From contig NC_051141.1 in assembly GCF_014839805.1 (NCBI RefSeq), positions 21,050,790 to 21,114,789 of the forward strand: a stretch of DNA of 64,000 nt, in the 5' to 3' direction. Below, piece after piece: positions 23,301 to 32,705 of the stretch. Numbering within the stretch: the first letter of the stretch is position 1; each line of letters begins with the position of its first letter. This stretch comes from Manduca sexta. Its lineage: Eukaryota > Arthropoda > Insecta > Lepidoptera > Sphingidae. The position numbers and the translations under genes were made by a program. The notes beneath the pieces are model-generated. The model had not been told where the DNA came from, did no database searches, and saw nothing but the letters and a program-made list of their open reading frames with translations.

Positions 23301-24242
23301 CGGGCTCCATCGTGAGTACATATTACGCGAGAGAACTGCGCCGGTGCTCCCACGATTTGATTCTACAAGCTGCTCGCAGCACGCATAGTATAGCGCACGA
23401 CAGGGCGTGCGCGTGTGTTTGTCCTGTCATTCGCATGGTGTGCGCGGTGCGCCGCTCGTCCATGGTGACAGCGGACGACTTGGATATCCGACACTCGGAC
23501 ATTTCACAATATTTGTGCAGGCAAAGACGAATATTATCTCTTCCGCGTTTTATTTTATGCGACATGCTGCTATCTCGCGTCACATGTCACACCTAAAATT
23601 TGATGTCCCTCAAGTAAACACGATCACCGCGCGGTCTATGCGTATTGTGTATGTTAGTGTGAGGCTATGTATTGCGTGTGTTAATACCCTAATCTATTTA
23701 ATAATGATACCCTGTCAATGCCAACTTATTCCTGCCTCGAAATTGACAACGCTTGAGAACCCGCCGAGGATTTGCACAATGGCTTATGAGACATAAGTCG
23801 GAAATTCAATTTAGATTGTGTGGACCGCGCAATGAACGCTGCTACTGTAACCGGAACTTTTGCTCGTAGTACTTTCTCACTGATCGTGAGCGACCGTCCG
23901 TAGCGGCGCGCGTAGCGCCCGGGAGCGCTTTCTAGTGCTACAGTGGCTACGGGATCGGGGTGGCGTGCTCACGTGACGCGGCGTGCTCGTTAGCCGTTCG
24001 CATCGTCGTTATTCTATTTTCTGTATTGAACAAATTCCAACTGGCACGGTCGCACTCAATAATGTGAATATTGTTAAAGTTCGCTCAGCTAACGCGTCAA
24101 TATTCGAGTCATATATAGCTCGCGTCGGCGTCGAAAAATGCGCAAGCGAAATAATAACTGACACGGCAGCGGTGTGGAGCGCGTGATCACTTACCTGCGG
24201 TGCAAATCCGAGGAAAGAGAGCTTCCTCTTGCCGTTGCTCAT
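11319..24242 (-). CDS. Ae2: SLC4 anion exchanger, AE2-like (whole coding span, 16 exons)
   Basis: Predicted Cl-/HCO3- exchanger of the plasma membrane, which moves bicarbonate against chloride to set cell pH. The 16 exons listed below join in phase to 1,135 residues. Domains: a charged, variable N-terminus (1-212), the band 3 cytoplasmic domain (about 213-520), a linker, then the multi-pass transport domain (about 580-1,111) and a short acidic C-tail. Family landmarks are visible: [57 protein letters not shown] and [12 protein letters not shown]. Glu908, Arg957 and Lys1078 align with AE1 Glu681, Arg730 and Lys851. Five N-glycosylation sequons lie in the third outer loop (756, 759, 762, 771, 777). 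The sodium-coupled SLC4 branch fits less well: the loop lacks its cysteine pattern and the C-tail resembles AE proteins. The AE1 'SKLIK' lysines are replaced. Drosophila CG8177 is the likely ortholog (family knowledge, not searched). Confidence 0.93.
11559..11729 (-). CDS. Ae2: Anion exchanger exon 15 (Lys1078)
   Basis: 171 nt, phase 0 at both ends, residues 1,055-1,111, acceptor CCGCAG|GTGCCG, donor GCGCG|GTACGT. It encodes [33 protein letters not shown] and [17 protein letters not shown], the last membrane region. Lys1078 in 'AVKSS' aligns with AE1 Lys851, a stilbene-reactive lysine. Confidence 0.93.
11829..12037 (-). CDS. Ae2: Anion exchanger exon 14
   Basis: 209 nt, residues 985-1,054, acceptor TCGCAG|AACAGC, donor AGACGG|GTGAGT. 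It encodes [34 protein letters not shown] and [17 protein letters not shown], strongly conserved SLC4 segments. A continuous frame runs through the following 99-bp intron, but the inserted residues have no place in the family, so I splice it out. Confidence 0.94.
12422..13257 (+). mobile_element. Helitron-like element in intron 13
   Basis: Starts TCTATATATATAAAAATC and ends ...TTCACCGGGTCATCTAG followed by T. Starting with TC, ending with CTAG and inserting between A and T match Helitrons; the 'CGAGAACGGCTGAACCGATT' segment is typical of a lepidopteran Helitron family (memory, not searched). No rep/helicase coding region. An inner segment (about 12,963-13,141) has GGGGCCTTATTCT / AGAATAAGGGCCC ends and may be a nested MITE. 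Confidence 0.6.
13919..14135 (+). repeat. Interspersed repeat in intron 13 (family of 3,545-3,835)
   Basis: Contains 'GTTTGTCTGAATGCGCTAAT', 'GGATAGTC' and 'ATCACGCTATAACCAATAGG', in the same order as at 3,545-3,835. Single module, no tandem copy. Non-coding. Confidence 0.55.
14597..14811 (-). CDS. Ae2: Anion exchanger exon 13 (Arg957)
   Basis: 215 nt, residues 913-985, acceptor CCGCAG|GCTGAT, donor CAAAG|GTACCC. It encodes [19 protein letters not shown], then [25 protein letters not shown] and [12 protein letters not shown]. Arg957 in 'TVRSVSH' aligns with AE1 Arg730 of the anion site. 'APGDKP-I-EVKEQR' is typical of AE2. Confidence 0.95.
14900..15147 (-). CDS. Ae2: Anion exchanger exon 12: anion-site span and Glu908
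   Basis: 248 nt, residues 831-913, acceptor ACGCAG|GCTCGC, donor GCTGA|GTAAGA, ends in phase 2. It opens with [18 protein letters not shown], the most conserved transport-domain segment, and ends with [17 protein letters not shown]. Glu908 in 'FMET' aligns with AE1 Glu681, the residue that couples sulfate and proton movement in AE1. Confidence 0.95.
15240..15403 (-). CDS. Ae2: Anion exchanger exon 11: outer loop 3 end and next span
   Basis: 164 nt, residues 776-830, acceptor GACAG|ACAACT, donor CGCAGC|GTAAGT, phase 0 at the end. It encodes NSSISAQPP (last sequon), then [23 protein letters not shown] and [12 protein letters not shown]. 'QPNTALLS' and 'FRNGKF' type motifs are shared with AE2, which supports the AE assignment. 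Confidence 0.92.
15515..16418. mobile_element. hAT-like element in intron 10, with nested SINE
   Basis: A 904-bp element with inverted ends TAGTGATGTAACGAAT / ATTCGTTACATCACTA and a perfect 8-bp target duplication ATAGGTAC (15,507-15,514 and 16,419-16,426). Near both ends lie arrays of GCGAAT units, like subterminal transposase-binding repeats. No transposase frame is visible, so it is non-autonomous. A SINE has inserted into it (16,016-16,273). It sits in the intron between exons 10 and 11. Confidence 0.9.
16016..16273 (-). repeat. tRNA-derived SINE nested in the hAT-like element
   Basis: On the minus strand, starting at 16,273, there is an A-box-like TGGCATAGTTCTA and a B-box GGTTCGAATCC, about 45 bp apart, followed by a body and a (TG)n tail. 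A perfect 9-bp target duplication CTACTATTA flanks it (16,007-16,015 and 16,274-16,282). It is a different family from the SINE at 904-1,211. Confidence 0.88.
16545..16720 (-). CDS. Ae2: Anion exchanger exon 10: span 5 and outer loop 3
   Basis: 176 nt, residues 717-776, acceptor CACCAG|GTTCAC, donor GCGCAG|GTTCGT, ends in phase 1. It encodes [19 protein letters not shown], then [13 protein letters not shown] and an Asn/Thr/Ser-rich loop with sequons at 756, 759, 762 and 771. At the outer end of span 5, where AE1 has SKLIK (the DIDS-reactive lysine motif), this protein has TSTIG, without lysine. A competing donor 24 nt downstream would break the frame with exon 11. Confidence 0.9.
16935..17164 (-). 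CDS. Ae2: Anion exchanger exon 9: membrane spans 2-4 region
   Basis: 230 nt, residues 641-717, acceptor TTGCAG|TTGTTC, donor TCCAG|GTTAGT, ends in phase 2. It encodes [32 protein letters not shown] and [15 protein letters not shown]. The 'GQP...GPLL' turn is the SLC4 signature, but the residues between (MMITGAT) differ from the vertebrate 'LLVVGFS', so the region near the substrate path is diverged. Confidence 0.93.
17245..17426 (-). CDS. Ae2: Anion exchanger exon 8: first membrane spans
   Basis: 182 nt, residues 580-640. It encodes [20 protein letters not shown], then a hydrophobic span with [25 protein letters not shown]. The family consensus here has a Pro (S-P-A-I-T-F-G-G); this protein has Ser instead (SSAITFGG). 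Donor ACGCTG|GTACGT. Confidence 0.94.
17497..18211 (-). CDS. Ae2: Anion exchanger exon 7: cytoplasmic domain, second half, and linker
   Basis: 715 nt, the longest exon, residues 342-580. Acceptor GCAG|AATCTT, donor GGAG|GTACGG; ends in phase 1. It holds [58 protein letters not shown] and a Lys/Arg/Glu-rich segment ([16 protein letters not shown]) before [12 protein letters not shown], where the membrane domain begins. Known AE proteins have the same order, including the short 'DPL-RTGR-FGG' junction. Confidence 0.95.
19277..19663 (-). CDS. Ae2: Anion exchanger exon 6: band 3 cytoplasmic domain, first half
   Basis: 387 nt, phase 0 at both ends (CTACAG|GTGTTC, CTGCAG|GTTAGT), residues 213-341. 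It contains [40 protein letters not shown] and [18 protein letters not shown], the most conserved blocks of the SLC4 N-terminal domain (Band_3_cyto). 'DLPGVA' and 'VVLLDLD' resemble AE2/AE3 more than the sodium-coupled branch. Confidence 0.95.
19751..19852 (-). CDS. Ae2: Anion exchanger exon 5 (residues 179-212)
   Basis: 102 nt, phase 0 at both ends, acceptor GCGCAG|GGCTCG and donor GCG|GTAAGTGG. It encodes [16 protein letters not shown] and ends in YDHSPHA, leading directly into the conserved 'VFVQLDEL' of exon 6, matching the 'PHEVFVELNEL' junction of the family. Confidence 0.88.
19936..20137 (-). CDS. Ae2: Anion exchanger exon 4 (residues 111-178)
   Basis: 202 nt between GCGCAG|GCGTCA and CCCCGG|GTAAGG. 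It encodes [16 protein letters not shown], a Gly-rich linker, and [24 protein letters not shown]2-type proteins have the same order here: a basic His stretch, a 'Y-x-L-Q-E' motif and an 'SHR-DD-x-RRH' motif. This supports an AE assignment rather than a sodium-bicarbonate cotransporter. Confidence 0.85.
20676..20797 (-). CDS. Ae2: Anion exchanger exon 3 (residues 71-111)
   Basis: Acceptor GCGCAG|GAGGCT and donor AACGC|GTAAGT; ends in phase 2, which the next exon completes to Ala111. The coded stretch is rich in Asp, His, Arg and Gln (for example [12 protein letters not shown]), like the charged His-rich part of AE2 and AE3 N-termini. The intron to exon 2 is only 73 bp. Confidence 0.78.
20871..21032 (-). 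CDS. Ae2: Anion exchanger exon 2 (residues 17-70)
   Basis: Acceptor TCAG|GTGGCG and donor CAG|GTAAGT enclose 162 nt, phase 0 at both ends. It encodes [21 protein letters not shown] followed by a Pro/Ala-rich, probably disordered stretch. The acidic 'EEMERV' segment resembles the EEL-type start of AE2 N-termini, but similarity is weak. This is the common exon that both candidate first exons can join. Confidence 0.75.
21570..21599 (-). CDS. Ae2: Candidate alternative first coding exon 1b
   Basis: Inside intron 1, in a GC-rich block (about 21,550-21,800), ATG at 21,599 opens [10 protein letters not shown] and runs straight into a good donor, CCG|GTGAGC, in phase 0, exactly the phase exon 2 needs. 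An in-frame TAG lies upstream, so this is the first possible Met in that frame. Mammalian AE2 is known to use several promoters with alternative first exons, so the arrangement is plausible. It is not proven: no promoter element was identified and transcript data are needed. Confidence 0.45.
21600..21830 (-). promoter_or_regulatory. GC-rich block upstream of candidate exon 1b
   Basis: A strongly GC-rich island in AT-rich surroundings, directly upstream (minus strand) of the candidate alternative start at 21,599. It may be a 5' UTR and promoter region. A second GC-rich block at 22,060-22,350 contains a repeated CCGGGCACCGCG-type unit and has no clear splice donor. No TATA box or initiator was identified, so this is inference from composition and position. 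Confidence 0.3.
24195..24242 (-). CDS. Ae2: Anion exchanger coding exon 1a (residues 1-16)
   Basis: ATG at 24,242 opens [16 protein letters not shown], followed by the donor CAG|GTAAGT; phase 0 into exon 2. An in-frame TAG lies upstream, and no other ATG intervenes between it and this start, which decides the start. The DNA upstream of the ATG (to about 24,450) is GC-rich and probably 5' UTR. The transcription start is not identified. Confidence 0.75.
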
Positions 24243-24888
24243 GTCGAGTGCGCGAGGCTGCAATGCGTGTGTGTCGCTGGCCGGCGCCGCTGCGACTGAG
24301 TCGCGCGGTAGCTCGGCGCTGCCGGTGGCGCGTGCGCCGCTGCGCCTGCGCCCTGCCGCCGCTGCCCTCCGCCGTCCGCCGCCCGTTTGCCACCGCACGC
24401 CTCCTCTGGCCCGCGATGATGCGCTCGCCTTCTTCGCGCGCCTCTACGCCACTGCTTCACGGGGTCATATTAAACACACATTTAATACAAATCTATAAAT
24501 AATTGTTATGCACTTTGTCTGTAGGTGGGCGCGGGTCGCGGTCGACGCGCACTATCCTCCGCTCGAGATATCACTCGTCGCCGATGCACGCATGTATGGG
24601 TGCATGCGCTTGTGTATGTGTAACAGTACCTACCGTACCTAAACGTTATATAGGTAGGTACATTATTGACGCATGTGCCCACTGAGTCCGCCGCGCCGCC
24701 GACGGCCGCAACAGGCGGAACACAATAATAATACGTGTTATGTTTATCTAAATCCTAGTAACTGGTCGATAAGGTGGGCTTACGGTCATAGTGCGCCGCG
24801 ACTCGCGCCTCCCTATACACTGTCAACTGAACAACTGCCACGACATCGGCGGGCGCCTTGACCCGCTTCGGCGGTGCATGCGGCTCAC

Positions 24889-24957
24889 CTGGTGCCGCCG
24901 CTGTCGCCGGTGCCGCCGCTGTCGCCCGCCGACCCGATACCGCGCGTCACGGTGACG
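24889..24957 (-). other. Candidate upstream exon of the anion exchanger gene
   Basis: A 69-nt segment with a good acceptor (pyrimidine-rich ...TCTCTTTGACAG) and donor (CACCAG|GTGAGC) on the minus strand, about 650 bp upstream of exon 1a. One frame reads VTVTRGIGSAGDSGGTGDSGG, built on a repeated GDSGGT unit. There is no ATG in it, and its phase does not feed exon 2, so a 5' UTR role or an unrelated transcript is more likely than coding. Confidence 0.25.
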
Positions 24958-24959
24958 CT

Positions 24960-27900
24960 GTCAAAGAGACAACCGCGCGTAGGTAGTTCTCTTTTACGTG
25001 TTTGTCTATGCTCGCGCTCGCCGCCAGCCGCCGCCTCTTGCGAGTGGTTTCATGCCGCTGGAGAGGGAGCGCGCCACACTCTGCACTTTGCACACAGCTA
25101 AAAATAATGTGCGTTTGAACAATAATAAAGGCTAGCATCGTCTATATTGTTTGTGTCTGTTTTTATAAACGCGTCGCCCTCCACGTGTCCACTGTCCAGT
25201 GTGTTTACGGCGGGACGGTGCGCGGCGGTGACAGGCGGTGCGCAGCGGCTGGTTCAGCTTTGAGTACTGCGCAATGCGCACTGCAGCGGCGCGATACCGA
25301 ACAGCGGGTGGCGACCACCTACGTAAATATTTGAGTGAACCAAACGACAGAGGCACATGTGGCCCCGAGCCCCGACCCGCACCACGCCGCCCGATGTGTC
25401 TCCTGCACAATAATATGTAAATTAGCAGAAGATGAGACGCCAGGGCCGCCGCGCGTCACCGCGTCTTACTTCGCAGCTCCGTTCTGCAGCACACGTTCGC
25501 TGTGCACACACGCGCATGCACTAGGTGGACGAACCATTAAGGACGCGTGAAATCATTTCAGATCAATGATTTTTTTAAGAGAATGTACATAGTAAAATTA
25601 ACATGCTTAGTATGTAATGTAACGCTTACTATGCTTAATATACATAACTCTAAATCTAAAGCCAGCCTCTAATTAATGTATATACTTATAAAGACCAAAT
25701 GTAAGAAATACAAAGCATTAAATTCATACGAAATGTCTTTTCGCAGAAGTATAAGTCAGTATTAGTCTGGGGCTTGCCGCACGTAATATTATATTACAAA
25801 TATTTATTGGAAGCGAGTTGTAAAGGTTGTGCGTTCGGGATACGTAAGAGAAACTGTTCTGATTAAGTAAACATTCATTACAGACTATAACGGCGGCATA
25901 CTTTGTTCAATATGACGCACCACACACTCGCATACATAGTATGTAACATATCAATTATAGATGAAACACTACTATTAAAATACATATAAGTACAAACATA
26001 ATTTGTTTATTCTTTTTATCTTATCTATACAATAAAGTATTACATTATTAAATACTCTTTATGTAGGGTTTAGTCCGATTTTTAAGGATTGCTACTTCTT
26101 TGCCTTGATACTTTATTTTTATATTTAGTTCTGAAATTTGTATTATAATTTAAAATGAGCCAAACTATACTTCATTGGTTTCTATTATGTTACATTATTT
26201 TCCTTCTCTTTGTAATAATATTAATTTCTTTTTTGTATAATATTGCGACGTTCGCAATCGTAATCAAAGTTGTTGTACGGTACAACCGCACATACATCTC
26301 CGCACGTAAACGACCAATAGGCTCAGCATTTATCACAGCACGCATTCATTTGTAAAATATAATCAGTTCATAGTCTCAGTGGATAATCGTAAAGATTATA
26401 TTTAAAAAATGGTGTACCTACATAATATGTAACATGGTCCATTTCTTGATAAAGGACACTGTTTTCCAAACACAAGTTCATAAGGTGTAAGTATAATTCG
26501 TTTCTGTATGTTATACCTGTATGGCAAACATCAGTAAAGTATCAACCCCTTTGCAGTTTACAGTTATGTGTATTTCGTAACGAATATATAGACTGATGGT
26601 TATAATCGGTTGATGTTGCCTGTTCGATGCCTAGGATATGGCATACTTACTTTCCAAACCAGTACATTCGGGCCGTTGGGCGGAGAAGACTCCACCTCCT
26701 CACTGGGCCATCTGCTTGGCATCTTACGCAAACAAGCGATACTCACACCGCCAAGGCTATAGCTTTATTAAATGCGTATCTTGAGAGTAGATTGGATGCC
26801 GACATATTTGTCGATAATAGTCACACCATTTACAAAAATGTGTATTTATTTTTAAGTCATTTTGTTACTTAAGTATTTTTCTTAAATTTAATAAGCTGTT
26901 CCCATAATGTAGAATGTAAGTAGTTTTTTTTCTTGATAATTTTTATTGTTTTGTTTTGTTTTATTTTGTCTGTTTGTTTTTTTCACTCAAACGTCTTGGT
27001 GCATTTCCACTGTAAGTTTTTGTGGTACTTAATTGATAAATAAATAAATACTTGCTTCGTAACACTAGACACAAATTCAGTGCCTCTGTCTGATATTGTT
27101 TGTGAAACTTTTTGCAACTGAAACTGTATCTTAAAGACTTACGCACACCGGCACGGAATGGCAAAGGATTTACTTAAATGTTTACCGAACCACATTCAAA
27201 GCCATCAGTCGCGAAGGGTCGATACAACCCGATTCAAACCTGCTTCCCTTTCGTAATATATGTAAAATCTAATTATCATTAAAACCATTTCTAGGCAGCA
27301 TATATACATGTTATTAGAACCTATAAGTTATGTCGGGTTCCCTTTTAGAAAATTTCATCCTTCGCCACAGAAAGCCATCAAGGGCAGAGTTAACATTCAG
27401 CCAACAAGGGCTGCGCGCTTGCTTGTTATATCATCAAACTATCATGTTTATCACCAAGGTTTCGGACTATACAAGATTTATCAGTATTGACAACATTTCG
27501 ATTATCACACAAATAGCGTACGATTCATTCAGTAACCTTACAATTATCCAGTAGGAACACGATATAAATATAAATGTTTTAAATTAATTCCGCGGCATCG
27601 AAACGGATTTCTTGCCACGGCATTGGAGAGCGCGCTGAGGGATCCTGCGACGCATGCCACAGCGCGCTCCGGAGTGCGACGGCAAGTCCAAGGACGCCGA
27701 GACATGTCGCGGGATGGGGCAGTGCGTTTTAAAACCTTCAAGACAACAACACTCCTCCAAACGCAACTTATAACTGAATGTGTATCAGGCAGCCGGTGCC
27801 GTCGAGGCATCCTCTGCCATTCCGTCCCGGTGTGCGTAGGCCTTTATTTATCAAATTATAAGCTACAAATTTACTTAAACCACAGTGTACTGTAAGAATA

Positions 27901-28020
27901 TAGCTTTAGAAAAATTATCCTTGTCCAAGGGCTCTGTTAAATATAAATATAACCTACATGTTTTGCTCGTGACTTTGCGCGCGTCATAATATTTTTCGGG
28001 GATAGAAAGTATTGATGTAT
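24960..28020. other. Intergenic stretch upstream of the anion exchanger gene
   Basis: GC-rich patches to about 25,550 may still belong to the promoter region of the minus-strand gene. From about 25,560 to 28,020 the DNA is AT-rich. A fragment at about 27,205-27,245 (GCGAAGGGTCGATACAACCCG) resembles the CAGTGGCGAAG MITE end. I see no coding gene. Confidence 0.4.
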
Positions 28021-28021
28021 A

Positions 28022-28140
28022 ATACAATACAATACAATACCATACGAAACTCTTTATTGCACACACACGAAAAACAAATATAAAAAGGACACAAACCAAA
28101 TATTATTATTATATATATAACATCGACTCGGAGGGGTCAT
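28022..28140 (-). repeat. 3' end of a LINE-like element with (ATTGT)n tail
   Basis: On the minus strand, 'GTGCAATAAAGAGTTTCGTATGG' is followed by a run of TATTG units. A short AATAAA-containing 3' end with a simple pentamer tail is typical of CR1/L2-type non-LTR elements. No coding sequence remains. Confidence 0.45.
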
Positions 28141-30428
28141 GCCCCCGACACACTCCTAGCACTTATCTTTTATTTTCGAGGTCTTGTCGAAACTGAAATA
28201 ATAATATTATGTACATTGGTTTCTTTCAAATCGTCACGTTTTATTTGTAATCAGAGTATCTGCAATATTTTCTTATTTTATAATTCTTATCTCAAAATTA
28301 TATTTCTCCAATCATTGTCCAAATTTCATAAAACTCTGCATTAAGTCCGTCTGTATACTTCCCTGTATATAAAGTGGTTTAATCAAAATTTATAAAGTTT
28401 GATGTTTAGTTTCGGATAATACGGTTTCAGGTCCATATAAATAAGATCGAAAATATTTTGTGAAGCACATTATTGTATTTTTCAATCGTGGGATAATCTT
28501 TCGCCTTTATTTTAAATTGTTTTGATGAAAAAGTAGGTACAGATAGCATGACCCGATACCGCAGTGTTCTGAGGATGGCAATCACATTGTAAAACAAACT
28601 TTTTGTGGCCTCATACCATTTACGTATTCTACCGATAGACACGAACGTCCATAAAACCTATTCGTTCAAAATCTGGAGTTATAGTAGGGAAGCCCAAGCG
28701 GAGATTTTGCCCGTTACTAGAGCGCATCGAAAAATCATATGGGGAGAAACCTTGTACCCTGTAATGTACCCCTACCATTTAATATGTATCCTTTATATAG
28801 CGGCGAGCGTTGAGGGCAGCCCGTCAGATTAATAAAAAAAAATCGATCCTCAGAAAAACTCGAGCGCGTCAGATTAAGGCAAGGTAAGTTAAGTACATGC
28901 AGAACAGTGTTTATTTCAATAATGTGACAATGTGAGCGTGGCTTAAGGAAATGGGTGAGTAACAAAGTTGTAAAAAAAGTCACTTCGACATACTCGAGCG
29001 CAAGTAGTAGCTTCAACCATAAATTAAGTGTGGAGCAAAGAATAAAATGAGGATGAGGATGCAGATTAAAATACTTAATATTTTCTATATACTTTAGTAT
29101 CCACAAACGATAGAATTGTACCTATATATATATATTATTATGACGTGTATTATCCAAATTATCAGATTAAGAATATTCCTCCATATAAGTAATTGTCAGC
29201 TTATCATTTGGGACTACTGGGACATCAAGTTGGACCTTCTGTATAAAAATCCGACGCACTCGAGTATTTCAAGGTCACATTTTTTTTCCATTTTCAAAAA
29301 TCGATCATGAATTTTGGTCGTACCCAAATCGTCAGTTATCAATAGGTCACATTTTTGAGTTCACTTAACATTCCCTCTGAATATCTGACACGCTCGAATA
29401 ACTTTTTTTATCACTTTTTACGGCCCCCCTCCCCTAATTACTCCTCAGATTAATATCTCTCGGTTATCAGAAAGACAGCGCGAAATTTGTACACGTTCTT
29501 CTTCCCGCTAAAAAGTAAAACTTAACATAAGCGTCGTTTTAGGACCTAATATTCACAATCCAATAGGTCCCCAGAACGCTTTAGTAGTGTATATTTAGCA
29601 TGCGGGGCTCCCCTACTATTAAAACTAAAGCTGCAGCGCTTAAACATCAATTATTATTGTCCAGCCAAACTTTTTTAAAAACGTGCAGTGCTAAAGCGCT
29701 GTAAATAGATAATAAGTAGAATGGCAACCAAAACGTCATAAGCACTCTAGATTTATATCTACACAATATATTCATACTCTATTTATTAGTGAAATCAGTA
29801 ACAATGGTAAAGTAGAAAAGTAAAATAAAATGAATGGATATGCGTTTAATTTACCTCAAATCGAACATGATAACATAAAACAAATAATAATTACTATATA
29901 TTTTAACCAAAAATCGTCAAAACCAAACACAGTTTTACGGAATCAATTTATATGAAATCTTTACTGTTCCCCAAGTTGAAGTGAACAAAGGTCAATGAAA
30001 AAAGAATGATCACAACCCGATGACCAGTTTCGGAGATATTTGTGGTTAACCCTACGCACATATCTATGAAATTTTGTGTATTTGTTTGAAAGCCGTACTA
30101 GATTACCATATTAATCATTATAACTACCTTTTAAGTCGGTTAAAGATATCAAACTGATTAAACCATTAAACAAATTAAAAGCCTTTCTAAAAACATCACG
30201 TGAAATCTGTGTCCAGTCGCATATTTTTACTTATAACCAGTTTCATAATGAAACATATGTATGTTTTAGTCTATAATTGCATTTAAACATTTTAATGATG
30301 GAAAATATTTAATATTAAATAAAAAATTAAAACATTTCTTTTTATATTTTATCTATTGTTGTATTACAGTATATAAGTACCTATTGACTCGCTTAAACAA
30401 GAAATAATTTTATTTATATAATAATAAT
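28141..30428. other. AT-rich intergenic stretch
   Basis: No coding exon, RNA gene or clearly bounded repeat is visible. The frames on both strands are short and unrecognised. Confidence 0.4.
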
Positions 30429-30697
30429 ATCCGCGCTGTATTATATACTTGCCCACTGCTGAGCACGGGCCTCCTCTACTACTGAGAGGATTTAGGCCTT
30501 AGTCCACCACGCTGGCCTAGTGCGGATTGGTAGACTTCACACACCTTCGAAATTCCTATAGAGAACTTCTCAGGTGTGCAGGTTTCCTCATGATGTTTTC
30601 CTTCACCGTTAAAGCGAACGATAAATTCACAAAGAATACACACATGATTTTTTTAGACAAGTCAGAGGTGTGTGCCCTTGGGATTTGAACCTGCGGA
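30429..30697 (-). repeat. tRNA-derived SINE, copy 2 (head truncated)
   Basis: Same unit and orientation as 904-1,211, but the match stops after the B-box region (TTTGAACCTGCGGA on the plus strand), so the A-box end of the tRNA-like head is missing. It is flanked by unrelated sequence; no target duplication was found. Confidence 0.72.
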
Positions 30698-31655
30698 AAA
30701 TTTCGTTAAGTGCTAATTAATTCGTGCGTTAGGGCGCTTCGCAAAAGCAGCGCAAGCGTGCACGCTTTCCCTCGCGCGCGCAGCAATAATGATAAATTCC
30801 GTGCTTAAATGCTAATGCTATCGCTGTTTTGAGTGGAGGAGTGAGCGAAAAAAAGGCGCGAGAGATGCGTCGCGCGGAGTAGCATATTGAATTGTTTATA
30901 CTTTTGGATGATAACCGAATATTAGCCCGGATAATATTGCACATAATAATATTAATTATACCTCTCTAAGTAAAAGTAATTTTATGAAAAACTTGCACAT
31001 TCCACTAGGTACTTTTAATACTCATTCTGTATTCTAAAATATACAAATAAATAACATATAATTAATTTTAATAAAATGTTGATATAGAAGGTGAATTGGC
31101 GTTAAGTAAAAAAAAATTAGTCTTAAGCTTAGTCCGTTGATTGCGCGCCAATTAGTAATTCTTCATTGTGCATATTAGTTTAGACTATGTAAGTCACTGT
31201 TTTTTAATAAATGTACTTAGGGTTTATGGACGTACATTATATTCTGATTTTTTATTTTTATTGTTAAAACGGTTTATTTATTTTTGCTTTTTTGTGTTAA
31301 TTATAAATTAATATTAGTGTGCCAATAATAAGATATTCCTTTTGATTTTTCCTACGCTTATGTATGTTTTATATTCTAAATTAAAATGGCAGAGACTAAT
31401 AAAGCTACATACAACGCAGTATTAAAAACAGTGAGTGAACACAATGACGTTTTACAAATAGACGCGACTAAACGACAACAAAATTTCGCAACTACGGAGT
31501 ATCCTTTAAAAAAGAATTAAGTATCAAAATTGGTCTACTCGGTAAAAGGTTGTGCGTAGTCTAACATAAAAATGTATACACATGTAGAATTGAGAACCTC
31601 CTTCGTTATTTCGTCGGATAAAAATGTATTCGGCCGGCAAGGTCAGTATATTCAC
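30698..31655. other. AT-rich intergenic stretch
   Basis: No gene recognised. A GC-rich patch at about 30,730-30,890 is unexplained. Confidence 0.35.
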
Positions 31656-31820
31656 CAGTGGCGAAGGGTAAAATTTTTAAAAAGGTAACCCGAGCCATAA
31701 AAAAAATTCCTTAGTTAACATTTAGCGGTCAATTTAACAGTAAACCAAAGCTAAGACAAACGTAAATAGACCTAAAAGGCAAGCCGGCAGAAATCGGGTT
31801 GTATGGACGCTTCGCCACTG
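31656..31820. mobile_element. hAT-like MITE, CAGTGGCGAAG family, copy B
   Basis: A 165-bp element with CAGTGGCGAAG / CTTCGCCACTG ends and a perfect 8-bp target duplication ATATTCAC (31,648-31,655 and 31,821-31,828). The interior matches copies at 2,775 and 33,092 ('GGTAACCCG', 'ATCGGGTTGTATGGACG'). Confidence 0.9.
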
Positions 31821-32159
31821 ATATTCACCTCATTAACCTTTTGCCTAAGAGAATCACGAGAGCGATGATTGTAAATAGCTTTACTCTCGACGATTGAAAA
31901 TGGTCTGCAGATCTGCAGCAGAGCCCCACAAAAACTTAACTAAAAACGTCACAAGAAAACTACATTCGCAATTTCGTTTACTTGGACGACATAATTATTC
32001 TAGTTAGTTTAGTTATGAAACCAAAGTACAGAAGCGATTTTGGAAAAAATCTATGGAACTAATCTGGAAACCTTCGAATAAAGATGGAATTTTTTGAGAT
32101 TACAAATAAAAAAAATACTACATGTTGAACCTTCACTTTTTTGAAGTCGGCTAAAACTT

Positions 32160-32345
32160 GTTCACTATTTGGGTTCAATTGTAACAAAAGTAATAAAAAT
32201 TCCCCGTTTTTGCAACATTTTTCATGAGTGCTCCGCTCCTATTGTTCATAGCGTGATGATATATAGCCTTTCTCGATAAATGGGCTATCCAACACAAAAA
32301 ATAATTAATAGTTCCTGAAATTAACGCGTTCAAACAAATTCTTTA
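32160..32345 (-). repeat. Interspersed repeat (family of 3,545-3,835, inverted)
   Basis: Contains, inverted, the 'GCTCCGCTCCTATTG', 'AGCGTGATGATATATAGCC' and 'GGGCTATCCAACAC' segments of the family. Single module. Confidence 0.6.
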
Positions 32346-32705
32346 GCTTTATAAAGGGTGTAAAATACAGCCTACCAAAAACTGATATGTTCAGTACATG
32401 ATTCCGTAACCCCCAGTATTTCAATTTTTGTCGGTCTTTTCATATTTTTTGATGATAACGCAATAAAATCGATACTATTCACTAACACAACCCCACTTTC
32501 CTTAAAATAACAAAAACTAAATTATTTTCATAACAGAAATGTATGTGCAAAAGATAAAATGTGCGCACGCACCCCTAATCAGCTGTTTTCGCATGCAATG
32601 GCCTCGCTGCGCCCGGCGCGGCGGCCGGCCCAAAGGCGCGTCGCCGCGCGCGGCTTCCTTTGACTACGAGCGACGAGCGTTGCGAATTTCGGATTATAGA
32701 AAATG
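32346..32705. repeat. GC-rich repeat, copy 2 (inverted relative to 1,225-1,600)
   Basis: The reverse complement of the repeat at 1,225-1,600, with the same order of an AT-rich arm and a GC-rich core containing 'CAGCTGTTTT' and 'GCAATGGCCTCGCTG'. The 65-residue open frame over the GC core is not conserved in the other copy, so it is probably not coding. Confidence 0.55.

Noticed and set aside
11319..24242. Assignment as a sodium-driven bicarbonate exchanger (Ndae1/NBC type)
   Set aside because: Considered first. The third outer loop lacks the cysteine pattern, and the QPNTAL, APGDKP-EVKEQR and C-tail segments match AE proteins better.
30429..30697. Possible tRNA gene from the B-box-like sequence
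   Set aside because: Part of a SINE; no complete tRNA fold, and the A-box end is missing.
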